A stretch of 64,000 nucleotides of DNA, from positions 1 through 64,000 of the forward strand of contig NZ_JABXKF010000150.1 of the NCBI RefSeq assembly GCF_017115165.1, given 5' to 3'. The notes beneath the pieces are model-generated. The model searched no databases. It was not told the DNA's origin and worked only from the letters and a program-made list of their open reading frames with translations. Below, one piece after another: positions 46,048-55,423 of the stretch. The position numbers and the translations under genes are program-made. Origin of the DNA: Nostoc sp. LPT. Its GTDB lineage: Bacteria; Cyanobacteriota; Cyanobacteriia; Cyanobacteriales; Nostocaceae. Positions within the stretch are counted from its first letter, which is position 1, and the number at the start of each line of letters is the position of its first letter.

Positions 46048-48585
46048 ATGGCAGACCTTATTGGAGACAACACGAATAACACTCTAATTGGCACGTTTGA
46101 GAATGACGCTATCCTTGGTCAGGGCGGTGATGATAACCTCTTTGGTCGGGGCGGCAATGATGACCTCTTGGGTGGGGCTGGCAATGACTCGCTTAATGGC
46201 GAGGACGGCAATGACCTTCTCAATGGTGAGGACGGCGAGAACACCCTGCTTGGTGGGTTCGGCGATGATGTCCTCCTTGGTGGATCTAGCAATGACCTTC
46301 TCGAAGGCGAGGAGGACAACGATCAACTCCTTGGCAAAGGCGGTGACGACACCCTGCTTGGTGGGTTCGGTAATGATGTTTTCCTAGCTGGATCTGGCAA
46401 TGACCTTCTCGAAGGCGGGGACGGAAATGACCGACTCGCTGGAGAAGACGGTAAAGACCAACTCTTTGGCGGGGAAGGGGTTGACACGCTCAATGGCGGG
46501 GCTGGCGATGACCAGATTGATGGCGAGGATGGCAATGACAACTTGATTGGTGAGGCTGGCGATGACACCCTCCTTGGCGGGGCTGGCGATGACCGACTCG
46601 AAGCAGGGGACGGGGATGACCAAATCTTTGGTGGGACTGGCAATGATACTGCTGACTATTCAAATACCACTGTTGGTGTCACCGTTAACCTAGCGACTGG
46701 AACTGCCAGTGGAGGGGCTGGGAATGATGTCCTATTTAATATCGAACAAGTCTTTGGTTCTGGTTTCAGCGACATTCTAACTGGCGGGCGCGGTAATGAC
46801 ACCCTCTTTGGTAGAGGTGGCAATGACACCCTTGATAGTGGAGTTGGCGATGACCTGCTTGATGGCGAGGAAGGCAACGATATTGTCCGTGGTGGGGCTG
46901 GCGATGACACCTTGCGTGGTGGGACTGGCAATAACCAACTCTTGGGTGGAGCTGGTGTTGATACTGCTGATTATTTCAGTGCCACTGCCGGAGTCACGAT
47001 TAACCTTGCCACTGGAACCGCTACAGGGCAGGGCAGGAAGGATGTCCTGTTGGAGATTGAAAGAATCGTTGGTTCTAGGTTCAATGACACCCTCTTGGGC
47101 GGAGCTGGCAATGACTTCTTCCTCAGTGGTGGGGACGGGAATGACTCTATCAATGGTGAGGCTGGTAATGACCGCCTGTTTGGCGATAACGGCAATGACA
47201 CCCTCCTTGGCGGGACTAACGACGACTTTATCAATGGCGGGTACGGCAATGACTCCCTGCTTGGCGGTAGCGGCATTGACATCCTGCTTGGTGGGGCTGG
47301 CGATGACCAACTCCAAGGTGAGGACGGGAGTGACACTCTCATTAGTAGAGAAGGCAATGATACCCTGCTAGGCGGCAGCGGCAATGACATTCTGCTTGGT
47401 GGAAGTGACAATGACCAACTCCAAGGTGGAGGCGGGGATGACCAACTCTTTGGTGGAGATGGCGTTGATACTGCTGATTATTTAAATGCCACTGCCGGAG
47501 TCACCGTTGACCTTGGCACTGGAACTGCCAGTGGGGGAGATGGGAATGATGTCCTGTTCAATATCGAGCAAGTCTTTGGTTCTAGTTTTAGCGACTCCCT
47601 GATTGGAGGAGGCAGCAGTGATACCCTCTTTGGCAGAGGCAACAATGACACCTTGCTTGGTGGGGATGGCGATGACTTTCTTGATGGTCAGGAAGGTAAT
47701 GACCTCGTCTTGGGCGAGGATGGGAATGACAGCCTGTTTGGCGGGGCTGGCAATGACCAAATCGAAGGAGGAGAAGGCGATGACACCCTCCGTGGCGGGG
47801 TCGGCAATGACACTCTCCTTGGAGGGCCTGGAAATGATATCCTCATAGGCGTTGATACTAACGGTTCTGATTCTCCTGGATTAGGGGAGGTTGATACCCT
47901 AACTGGAGGGCCTGGGGAAGATCAGTTCTTACTTGGAGATGCTACTAATGTCTTCTATGACGATAACAACAGTGAAAGTAGTGGTTTGGCAGACTACGCT
48001 ACCATCAGTGGCTTCAACTCCAACGAAGATACAATCCAGCTCAAAGGAACAGTGGCAGACTATCGCTTGCAGACTGTGGGAGCCGATACAAGGGTATTTC
48101 TGGACAACTCAGGAGAGCTAGATGAACTCGTTGGTGTTGTGCAAGCATCGCCTCTGAAGCTTGATAGTGACGACTTCCTGTTCTACGAGAAAGAAGATGC
48201 TGGACAAGGGACAAACAACACACTAGCCACTGCTGAGAAGCTAGGTACTTTAACATCAGGTTCAGAAGTTAATACCTCTGCTCAACTGGCAAGACTTCCA
48301 GGGAACAATCCTGATTTCGACTTTTTCACATTTTCTTTAGCTAACCCAGGAACTGTGACTATTAGCACGCCGAATTACAGTGGTAGCTTTCCAGTTCTCG
48401 GCCTATTTAATAGTGCTGGGAACTTACAGAGTTCCAGTACTTCTCTATCAATCACCGCTTCACTAGGGGCAGGTACTTACTCCATTTCAGTAAGTGATTA
48501 TGATTACTTCCCTCAAAATGGCGGAACTTTCAGTTCTGGCTATTTTGACCCTGGTTCTTATACGCTAGGAGTCACTGTAGTCTAA
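46048..48585 (+). CDS. RTX (hemolysin-type) calcium-binding repeat protein
   Basis: An 845-residue acidic, presumably secreted protein. Residues about 5-640 are built from GGxGxDxLx nonapeptides (for example [20 protein letters not shown]), which bind calcium in parallel beta rolls. Three times (about residues 205, 308 and 474) the roll is interrupted by a homologous module starting DTADY and containing [14 protein letters not shown] and IEQVFGS. A C-terminal region (about 720-845) resembles a PPC-type beta-sandwich ([34 protein letters not shown]). No N-terminal signal peptide, as usual for type I secreted RTX proteins. Shine-Dalgarno GAGGGG precedes the ATG. No enzymatic domain is visible. 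It lies between paired MITEs and transposase relics. Confidence 0.92.
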   Translation: MADLIGDNTNNTLIGTFENDAILGQGGDDNLFGRGGNDDLLGGAGNDSLNGEDGNDLLNGEDGENTLLGGFGDDVLLGGSSNDLLEGEEDNDQLLGKGGDDTLLGGFGNDVFLAGSGNDLLEGGDGNDRLAGEDGKDQLFGGEGVDTLNGGAGDDQIDGEDGNDNLIGEAGDDTLLGGAGDDRLEAGDGDDQIFGGTGNDTADYSNTTVGVTVNLATGTASGGAGNDVLFNIEQVFGSGFSDILTGGRGNDTLFGRGGNDTLDSGVGDDLLDGEEGNDIVRGGAGDDTLRGGTGNNQLLGGAGVDTADYFSATAGVTINLATGTATGQGRKDVLLEIERIVGSRFNDTLLGGAGNDFFLSGGDGNDSINGEAGNDRLFGDNGNDTLLGGTNDDFINGGYGNDSLLGGSGIDILLGGAGDDQLQGEDGSDTLISREGNDTLLGGSGNDILLGGSDNDQLQGGGGDDQLFGGDGVDTADYLNATAGVTVDLGTGTASGGDGNDVLFNIEQVFGSSFSDSLIGGGSSDTLFGRGNNDTLLGGDGDDFLDGQEGNDLVLGEDGNDSLFGGAGNDQIEGGEGDDTLRGGVGNDTLLGGPGNDILIGVDTNGSDSPGLGEVDTLTGGPGEDQFLLGDATNVFYDDNNSESSGLADYATISGFNSNEDTIQLKGTVADYRLQTVGADTRVFLDNSGELDELVGVVQASPLKLDSDDFLFYEKEDAGQGTNNTLATAEKLGTLTSGSEVNTSAQLARLPGNNPDFDFFTFSLANPGTVTISTPNYSGSFPVLGLFNSAGNLQSSSTSLSITASLGAGTYSISVSDYDYFPQNGGTFSSGYFDPGSYTLGVTVV

Positions 48586-48725
48586 AGACAAATGGTACTA
48601 AGAAAAGCGGAAACAGTTGCCAATTACGAAGTTTGCAGTTGTTTACTAACTCAGTGCTGAGTACTGAGTCCTGAGTGCTGAGTGAATTAAGAATTACTCA
48701 GTACTTATGTACTTGGGTTTTAGCC

Positions 48726-48788
48726 CCGCCCCTTGTGGGCGGAATTATACAGTCAGGAGAAGGTTGATACCCCACCCCTTGTGGGTGG
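48726..48788. repeat. Two hairpins with covarying stems downstream of RTX
   Basis: CCGCCC-CTTGT-GGGCGG (48726-48742) and CCACCC-CTTGT-GGGTGG (48772-48788) share an identical loop and differ by a compensated G:C to A:T pair. They sit 140-200 bases after the RTX stop amid GAGTGCT heptads, and could act as terminator, dispersed repeat or structured RNA. Confidence 0.6.
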
Positions 48789-48818
48789 TCTTTCAACTCA
48801 GCACTCAGCACTCGGAAC

Positions 48819-48959
48819 TCAGCACTCTTCATGTAATTCTTGTCGAGGTTTTGTCATGAAGGGGTAAGCTTTGGGGCGGCGTTTTTGAACTCGTGGTTCC
48901 CTGCGTGCGGGACGGTCAGTAACGACTTTGTGAACGATAATTTTGATTGTTCTGCTCAT
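48819..48959 (-). pseudogene. Second IS4-type transposase C-terminal relic (inverted)
   Basis: Minus-strand frame MSRTIKIIVHKVVTDRPARR, EPRVQKRRPKAYPFMTKPRQ, ELHEEC, TGA. It is homologous to 45549-45692 but in the opposite orientation and without the internal stop; its 3' end runs into STRR sequence. Together the two relics bracket the RTX gene. Confidence 0.65.
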
Positions 48960-48969
48960 CCATCATTAC

Positions 48970-49069
48970 TATCCGCTCAATAAATCGGGGCGAACTATTA
49001 GTTCAGGAACGAGTTTACGCCATTTGAGCCTTGTCACTGAGCGATTTACCCCGGATTATTGAGCGATTA
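48970..49069. mobile_element. MITE-like element, copy 2
   Basis: A 100-base copy in the same orientation as 45813-45912, differing at four positions. The terminal inverted repeats are conserved. Directly adjoining at 49070 is an IS1634-type transposase relic, which this element truncates. Confidence 0.8.
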
Positions 49070-49325
49070 CCTTAATTGCATCAGCTTCACAGGCAAATCT
49101 TTCTTGAGACAACTTTTTTAAATCAATTTTATTTTTCTCTTCAGCTTTCGTGATTTTTTTAGCTAGCTTCTCTAAATCTGATTTTTTTCTGGCTTGGCTC
49201 TATACTACTAACTATCTTTGTTCTATTCCCCCATAAGTGATATTTTTAACTCGATATTGTCGTTGGGTTTCACCCGCCTTACATACGGCAGTATACAGAT
49301 TATGCTGTGAGTTAAAGGGTTGTTG
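49070..49325 (-). pseudogene. IS1634-type transposase relic
   Basis: Minus-strand translation gives NLYTAVCKAGETQRQYRVKN, ITYGGIEQR, stop, LVV, stop, then SQARKKSDLEKLAKKITKAE and KNKIDLKKLSQERFACEADA. The YGGIEQRW...L...L...F.C..DA pattern matches IS1634-family transposases. At least two in-frame stops and truncation at both ends make it dead. Confidence 0.6.
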
Positions 49326-49334
49326 CTAAACTAC

Positions 49335-49547
49335 TTAGAAAAATATCATTCGCTCTAAATATATTGCACCGTTGAAAAACTGTACACGATACACATCTGG
49401 ATTGCTCAGTTTTTCCCATTCAATATAACCAATGCAATCATCAAAATGCTTCAGAATCAGCGCCATTAAATTGCCATGCGTCATGATCGCAGTTGTGCTT
49501 GCTTCTTGCTGCAATACTTCATCGACTACGGCGATTTCACGCGCCAT
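49335..49547 (-). pseudogene. Histidine phosphatase C-terminal fragment
   Basis: A 70-codon frame: TTAIMTHGNLMALILKHFDD and NPDVYRVQF, the second-half motif of the phosphoglycerate-mutase/histidine phosphatase superfamily (the His of MTHGN). The N-terminal RHG motif with the phospho-acceptor histidine is absent upstream, so it cannot be catalytic. Confidence 0.65.
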
Positions 49548-49710
49548 AGCAGCTAACTAGTACACTGTGACGGAAGTTTGCCTACGTTTAAGGCGGGCTT
49601 AATCAATTGTCTGGTTAATTGAGATGGTAGCTGGATTTAGGCACCCGCTAGATGTAATTGTCAGGTTACTGAGCCACAGCAAGCCGGACGCTGCAAAAGT
49701 CTGAGTAACT

Positions 49711-52263
49711 TTAGCTACCATAACATTGAATTGGGTTCTGTCTAGAAGTGTGAGGAGTAGGGGTAGATGAATTAGCACTGAGGACTATTTGTCCTTTGGC
49801 GTTTAGCACTGCACCTGTAGCTTCAACAATGCGTTTGGGAGTGGAGATAGTTGGTTTACTAGTAACAGGTGGTAAGGAACGGTTGTTGTTGCGGGGTTTA
49901 AGGGATACCCAATCTATTTGGACTGCATCAGGAGTGAGAATGTCTTTAGGATTGGGTGGTAAACCACCGCGTCCAGCGATTACAAATCGGTTTTGGGCGT
50001 AACCAGGACTGTAGCAACCTTGGGCTAACTTGGTATCAACTGGTGTTGTTGGCAATTCGCTTAATCCTTGGTTAGGGTCAACATCGGGCGTGTTTAATGT
50101 GACCTTTCCAGTTGCAACAATGTCACTTTCTAAGGTTTGCTGTTTCCGAAATTGAGTGCCAAAAATTCCTTGGGCATTGACTTGAATATTACTACCAGGA
50201 GTTCGCCCGAAGCCATTGGCAATAATATCACTGTTCTCGGAGGGGACAGCGACTAAGAATTTGGTGTCGATGTTTATATTGCCGTCAAGTCCATTACTAC
50301 CAGCAACACCACTAGTAGCAGAGATTAAACCCTGATAACGCAACATAAGTAAATTTTCTATATTTAGGCGAATATTTCCACCCTGACCTGTTCTGGATTC
50401 TGCAAATACACCCGTAGGTAAGCCATTGCTATCGATTCCATTTACTAAAAATTTATTGGTGGCTTGAATTGTTATAGTACCTGCATTTCCTTCTCCAAAA
50501 CTGCTGGCAACTAATTGAGCACCGCTCTTAAGTGTTAGTTCATTTGTGGTAATTCCAATGGTTCCGGCATTCCCCACTGCCTCTTTTTCCACTGCACTAA
50601 AAACACCACTTGATGAATCACTGAATACTGCATTCTGAGTATTCAGAATGATACTACCTGCATTTCCTCTGCCAAAGATGCTATTAGTCAGTCGAGCGCC
50701 ATTAGTGATACTGAGTAACCCAGATGTGATGTTTATATTTCCACTATTACCTAAAGCATTTGGGTTAATAGTTTGTTCGCGAGGCTCAATTGTGACTGTG
50801 GGACGCCCAGAGTCATCAAAATTGACTTTAATGATTGGCGCGGTTGTAGAACCTAGTGTGCTGAAGATGGCAGCATTACCAGCGAGGGAAACAGCATCTC
50901 GTGCCCGTACTGTCACATTCCCCGCATTCCCTAATCCCAATGTTGAGGCAGTAAGTTGAGCGCCATCGCCTAACGAGAATGAACCAGAATTGATAGTAAT
51001 GTTACCTCCATTGCCAACTGCCTCCGTTTCCACAAAGCTGCCAATCAGACTAACAATAGTAAAACCAAAAAAATTTCCCTTTCCAGCAATATCAACTTTC
51101 CCAGTAACATTAACATTGACATTCCCTGCATTCCCTAGTCCCAATGTTGAGGTACCAAGTTGAGCGCCATCGCGTAACGAGAACGAACCAGAATTGATAA
51201 TAATATTACCTCCATTACCTTTTGAACCTAAACGCACAAGATTGACAACTATGCTCCTATCAGCAACTTGGATTTTCCCAGTAGCATTAAGCGTAATATC
51301 TCCTGCAACGGTTTCAGGTGTCCCTAAGCCTTGCCCAATACCAGCACTTAGGACATTTCTTCCTAAAAGCTCTAGATTCTTGGCATTGACTACAATATTA
51401 CCGCCACCAGCACCTTCTACATGTATAGTAGCTGCTTGATTGATAATACCTGCTGTTTGATAAAAAAAAGGGAAAAGAAGTACATTTGCTCGCTCAACAT
51501 TCTCAGGAAATATCAAGCTGAGATTATCGCCATCTACACCCAGCAAGACACTACCAGGTTTTGCCAACCCTCCTAACTCAACTCGTCCACCATTAGCATT
51601 TAATTGTCCCCCCTCCATGCTGACATCACCACCCACCAGCAGTAAGCTTTTTCCATTTGGTACTCGTAAACCAAATGCGTTTAAACCTGCTGGATCTATT
51701 CCTGCTGGTGCAACTGAGTTATTTCTAATCGGTGCGGTTTGATTAAACAGCAATGCTGAAGGATCAATAGTCAACAACGGGGAAGGGATATTTTTCTCAG
51801 TAGCGCTAAAAAATCCGATATTTCCAAATTGCAGTGCATTAGCTGTACTTGCCACAAAAGAACCACCAATATCTAAGCTGGCATTCCGACCAAAAATAAT
51901 CCCATTTGGATTTATCAGAAACAGGTTAGCCTTACCAAGAGCGCGAATTAACCCATCAATATTAGAAATTGACCTACCCGTTACTCGACTAATAATATTT
52001 TGAATATCTACAGCATTATTAAAAGAAGCAGTGACACCAGTAGGCACAGAAAACTGCTCAAAACTATGAAACAAATTACTTCCTGCTTGTGTTCCTCCAG
52101 TAATATTGGAGATGTTCCCATCCGTTGTAACGCTAGAGTTATTAGGCAAGGTACTATCCGGGATAATTTGGGCAAAAACACGCTCTTGCAAGGAAGCAAT
52201 TAACACACTTGCCACTACAAACCTACTACACCAACACTGCCAATTTTGAGTTATTCCTGACAT
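49711..52263 (-). CDS. Filamentous hemagglutinin-like exoprotein (TpsA type)
   Basis: An 850-residue two-partner-secretion exoprotein. The signal peptide is about 1-32 (FVVASVLIASLQERVFAQ). The TPS/haemagglutination activity domain follows (TQAGSNLFHSFEQFSVPTGV; LFLINPNGIIFGRNA contains the NPNG motif) and spans to about 250. Then repeated beta-helix coils with GNAGNVNV, GNGGNITINSGSFSL and GQGGNIRLNIEN extend to about 680. The C-terminal third is Pro/Thr-rich. It would be exported through a TpsB outer-membrane pore, but no TpsB gene lies in the window. Role probably adhesion or surface display. The start ATG is followed by SGITQNWQCWCSRF, consistent with cyanobacterial relatives. Confidence 0.9.
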   Translation of the reverse strand: MSGITQNWQCWCSRFVVASVLIASLQERVFAQIIPDSTLPNNSSVTTDGNISNITGGTQAGSNLFHSFEQFSVPTGVTASFNNAVDIQNIISRVTGRSISNIDGLIRALGKANLFLINPNGIIFGRNASLDIGGSFVASTANALQFGNIGFFSATEKNIPSPLLTIDPSALLFNQTAPIRNNSVAPAGIDPAGLNAFGLRVPNGKSLLLVGGDVSMEGGQLNANGGRVELGGLAKPGSVLLGVDGDNLSLIFPENVERANVLLFPFFYQTAGIINQAATIHVEGAGGGNIVVNAKNLELLGRNVLSAGIGQGLGTPETVAGDITLNATGKIQVADRSIVVNLVRLGSKGNGGNIIINSGSFSLRDGAQLGTSTLGLGNAGNVNVNVTGKVDIAGKGNFFGFTIVSLIGSFVETEAVGNGGNITINSGSFSLGDGAQLTASTLGLGNAGNVTVRARDAVSLAGNAAIFSTLGSTTAPIIKVNFDDSGRPTVTIEPREQTINPNALGNSGNINITSGLLSITNGARLTNSIFGRGNAGSIILNTQNAVFSDSSSGVFSAVEKEAVGNAGTIGITTNELTLKSGAQLVASSFGEGNAGTITIQATNKFLVNGIDSNGLPTGVFAESRTGQGGNIRLNIENLLMLRYQGLISATSGVAGSNGLDGNINIDTKFLVAVPSENSDIIANGFGRTPGSNIQVNAQGIFGTQFRKQQTLESDIVATGKVTLNTPDVDPNQGLSELPTTPVDTKLAQGCYSPGYAQNRFVIAGRGGLPPNPKDILTPDAVQIDWVSLKPRNNNRSLPPVTSKPTISTPKRIVEATGAVLNAKGQIVLSANSSTPTPHTSRQNPIQCYGS

Positions 52264-52736
52264 AGCACCCTTAATAAATCAGTAACTTCACCGTGTGACC
52301 GAATAATTAATAATTCACGTTTAATGTGAATTAAGTGTTGAAACCCATGTAATTGCGTTAATAATTCCAAAATTATGATTTTGGACAATCTCAAAACCCT
52401 TACGGTACAAGAGGCGTTTTTAATTCACATCAGGCGTAATTCATAATTCATAATTAATGGTTACAGAGCAAATAAATTTATTTATGGAAATGATGGAAAG
52501 CGCAGCATCATTCTCTTACAAATTTATGATGCCTGCTGCGGGTTGCGCCAACGGAGTCAGCCTTATCTGTGACTTCTCTTCAAATGGAGCAACTTGGTGC
52601 GTAGGATACTAATTATGAATTATGAATTATTAATTATGAATTATTATAGTGCGATCGCCTAATTTGTTGCTCTGCCGAAGCAGCGATATCTAGCAACAAA
52701 TCGCTTTGCGTCTACGCACTCCCCAATAAACTGAAG
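52264..52736. other. Promoter-side gap with AT-rich repeats
   Basis: About 470 bases upstream of the TpsA gene. It contains TAATTCATAATTCATAATTA and ATTATGAATTATGAATTATT repeats near 52440 and 52611-52645, and a TGCCTGCTGCGGGTTGCGCC dispersed-repeat piece near 52530. No gene seen. Confidence 0.5.
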
Positions 52737-52946
52737 CGGTCTCCCTCGTGACGGAAGCGGTCTTCCTCGTGACGGAAGCGGTCTTCCTCGTGACGGGAGC
52801 GGTCTTCCTCGCAACGGGAGCAGTCTTCCTCGTGACGGGAGCGGTCTTCTTCGCAACGGGAGCGGTCTTCCTCGCAACGGAAGCGGTCTTCCTCGCAACG
52901 CGAGCGGTCTTCCTCGCAACGGGAGCAGTCTTCCTCGTGACGATTT
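52737..52946. repeat. 21-bp minisatellite, ten units
   Basis: Ten head-to-tail units of the form CGGTCTTCCTCGTGACGGGA plus G, with two alternating middles (CGTGACG or CGCAACG). The period of 21 bases keeps all frames open, giving 7-residue repeats (TGAVFLA on +, EEDRSRC or RGRPLPS on -). It lies upstream of nothing on the + strand and just past the DUF1995 gene end. Not CRISPR, because there is no spacer. Confidence 0.9.
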
Positions 52947-53022
52947 ACTATCAAAGGATAAATAAAAAACTCAAAATGAGGCAGCAGATGATCAAGTTTC
53001 CTCCTGCTACCTCTGCATTATC

Positions 53023-53766
53023 TTAACTACTCAATGCTTTTAAAAACCGTTGCAAACTCTTAAATACACTGGGCTTTCTCGCAGGTGTCGCGTCTGTTGT
53101 TGTTTGCGGTTGTCCTTTTAAAACAATGAGATCCAAATCATCACCAGATGGTTTTGTAGGTAATTCGGCAATTCTTTGATATTCGCCTTTGGTTTCCTGC
53201 CAAACTTCCCACTGTCCTGGGTAGCAGCGATATAGGGCACTTTCATCGTCTATGGGGCGCACGTAATAGGCGGATTCAATGGTACTGATAAAACGATCGC
53301 GGATTTTTCTCGCTGTATAACCAATGCCCACGGTTCCAGAATCTTCTAAGCGAGGATTTAACAAGACTAAAGGGCGATCGCCTATTACTTCACACAACTT
53401 TTCTAACTGCGGCACTTCTACGGATGTCGGGGCGATAAATAAGAAAATTTCATCCTCTGGCTGAATTTTTGTCTGCAAGGAAGCAGCCCTACCCGTACCA
53501 ATATCCAAAATTTGAAATGGTGCATCTGCCCAATCACGCCGGGCTAAAGCCGCAGCCCCAGCGTCAGCAAAGAAAATCTTCAAACGGGAATCATAATCTG
53601 TAAACGCCGGTAGAAATTGTTCCGCCACCGGCATAAACTTCAGTTCTGGGAACAGGAATTCAACTTGTAAGCGAGTACAACCATCTGCAAGGGCAGCTTG
53701 CACAGCTACACAAGATTGGGCGATCGCATCTTCAAGAGTATTTGGAAGTTCACTCATAATCTGCAT
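53023..53766 (-). CDS. DUF1995 family protein
   Basis: A 247-residue DUF1995 protein, a family of cyanobacteria and plastids related to low-PSII-accumulation (LPA3-type) factors. It has LPNTLEDAIAQSCVAVQAAL, LQVEFLFPELKFMPVAEQFL, KIFFADAGAAALARRDW, then a nucleotide-binding-like GTGRAASLQ and RPLVLLNPRLEDSGTVGIGY, with CYPGQWEVWQ near the C-terminus. The role is presumed to be in photosystem assembly, by family only. The ATG at 53766 is followed by a second (53757) that gives the commoner start MSELPNTLE. Soluble. Confidence 0.88.
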   Translation of the reverse strand: MQIMSELPNTLEDAIAQSCVAVQAALADGCTRLQVEFLFPELKFMPVAEQFLPAFTDYDSRLKIFFADAGAAALARRDWADAPFQILDIGTGRAASLQTKIQPEDEIFLFIAPTSVEVPQLEKLCEVIGDRPLVLLNPRLEDSGTVGIGYTARKIRDRFISTIESAYYVRPIDDESALYRCYPGQWEVWQETKGEYQRIAELPTKPSGDDLDLIVLKGQPQTTTDATPARKPSVFKSLQRFLKALSS

Positions 53767-54054
53767 GGTTCTGTAGTGTCTACTCCCATTGTTTCAGTAT
53801 TGGCTCTTAATTAGGACTTACGCAGAGGAGATCGCCTCAACCAGTTGAAAAAAATATTTTATTTCAGTACAGTGTCTTGTTTTTTACAACTTTAGTTATA
53901 TCTCTATTGATTATTAATAGGGTTCAGCTTAAGTCTTTCCCTAATAATAAATTTTCACATATTTCCATTAAACTCAGTCGCCAGCAGGAGGATACTTAGC
54001 TCAATATTTTTTACACTAGTAAATAAACCTTATAAACCAACTTAGGAATAGCGT

Positions 54055-54867
54055 ATGCCTCTTCACAAACTTGAACATTTTGACCAAAATTATCGAGAAA
54101 CTTTTGGCGGAGACGATCTCAAAGCACTGGATCTTTATACTGGGGGAGGAGACAGAGTTGGCTCAGTTGGTGACGTTTTAGTTGATGATGATGGTCATTT
54201 CCGGTATTTAATTATTGATATCAGCTTAGATTTTGTTAGCAAGAAAATCTTACTACCAATTGGTCTTTGCCGGATCAGTTATCCAGAAAGACGCGTCTAT
54301 GTTGATGGCTTAAGTAGACAGCAAATAGAAGGTTTACCCGATCATACAGAAGACGTGATCGTTAATAATGATTATGAAGAAAAGGTACGTAGTGTATTTC
54401 GTTCTCCAACTAGCGGTGTGACTTCCGATCGCGATACATACAATTACCAAGAAGATCCAGATTTATATGGGTTGAATGAGCAATCTCATCAAACTTTTAA
54501 ACTCTATGAAGAACGATTAATTGCCAACAAACACCGCATCAAAACCGGAGAAGTAACGGTTGGTAAGCATATTGAAACAGAAACTGTACACCTTACAGTA
54601 CCCGTTCAAAAAGAACGAGTTCTGATTGAGCGAGTTACGCCAACAGAAGCAGGAAAGGTTGTAAATCCCAATGAACTTCAGTTTCAAGAAGGGGAAGTAG
54701 CACGCATAGAAGTGTATGAAGAAACGCCTGAGATACATAAAGAAGCGTTTGTGCGTGAAGAAGTCCGGGTGAAGAAAGTAGTAGAACAGGACACTGTAGA
54801 AGCACAAGACACTATTCGTCGAGAAGAGTTAGATGTTGATACTGCGGGAAATTTACATCTGCAATAA
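54055..54867 (+). CDS. PRC-barrel / DUF2382 stress protein (AvaK-like), 1 of 3
   Basis: A 270-residue protein: an N-terminal PRC-barrel (about 10-100; VGSVGDVLVDDDGHFRYLII, KILLPIGLCRI), a linker with YGLNEQSHQTFKLYEERLIA, and a C-terminal DUF2382 domain (about 150-265; KTGEVTVGKHIETETVHLTV, REEVRVKKVVEQDTVEAQDT). The same architecture occurs in AvaK, a protein abundant in akinetes, and in YsnF-type stress proteins. Soluble and highly charged. It is followed by two homologues on the same strand, 556 and 241 bases apart, each probably with its own promoter. Confidence 0.9.
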   Translation: MPLHKLEHFDQNYRETFGGDDLKALDLYTGGGDRVGSVGDVLVDDDGHFRYLIIDISLDFVSKKILLPIGLCRISYPERRVYVDGLSRQQIEGLPDHTEDVIVNNDYEEKVRSVFRSPTSGVTSDRDTYNYQEDPDLYGLNEQSHQTFKLYEERLIANKHRIKTGEVTVGKHIETETVHLTVPVQKERVLIERVTPTEAGKVVNPNELQFQEGEVARIEVYEETPEIHKEAFVREEVRVKKVVEQDTVEAQDTIRREELDVDTAGNLHLQ

Positions 54868-54928
54868 CATGGTGTTACTGCCATGAAGCTATTTAATTAG
54901 GTGGTTTATAAATTTGTTTGATAGATTT

Positions 54929-55020
54929 AGGACTTACGCATCAGGTACGAAATGTAGGGGCAATTCAAGAATTGCCCCTACGGTAAATCAAGGCTTTCAC
55001 TGCTTTTTTGTGTAAGTCCT
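54929..55020. mobile_element. MITE-like element with AGGACTTACRCA ends
   Basis: The 92 bases begin AGGACTTACGCA and end TGTGTAAGTCCT, a 12-bp terminal inverted repeat with one mismatch. An inner palindrome GTAGGGGCAATTC/GAATTGCCCCTAC occupies the centre. Further AGGACTTACG ends occur at 81-90 and 53815. It lies in the gap between the first two DUF2382 genes, which is otherwise empty. Confidence 0.7.
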
Positions 55021-55423
55021 GAGATTTATCTAAAAATAATCATGTAGGCAACATTAATTTTATCTCTGCCTGTGTTTTTTATTCAATAACAAGATTCTCG
55101 ACTTTTTAAGAAGTCGGTAATCTTAACATTTAAAAAAATTACATTTTTATAAACCATGTACAAATCCTAAGATACAAAACTTGGCAGTGAAAATCTTAAT
55201 ATATTTGGTAAATCCCGTGTACTAAAGCTAGACATATCTTTACAAAAGTCAAGTGAGATGCTGCCAATTTCATGTCTATAGTTAGCCATATCGATTAAAA
55301 ATCTCTATAACTTTCGGTTATTTAACCCTGGAAATAATTCATTCGGCAGAAGGATGTATAAAAATAAATAAATGTCTAGTTTAGTCATTAAGAGATGACA
55401 AAAAATATTTGAGGTTAGACATA

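Noticed and set aside
46084-47760. Multiple long ORFs in other frames of the RTX gene
   Set aside because: Produced by the 27-bp (9-codon) repeats; only the GGxGxDxLx frame has a ribosome site and family motifs.
52748-53026. 92-residue protein TEAVFLVTEAVFLVT... on the plus strand
   Set aside because: It is just the 21-bp minisatellite translated, with no conserved flank; both minus frames are equally open.
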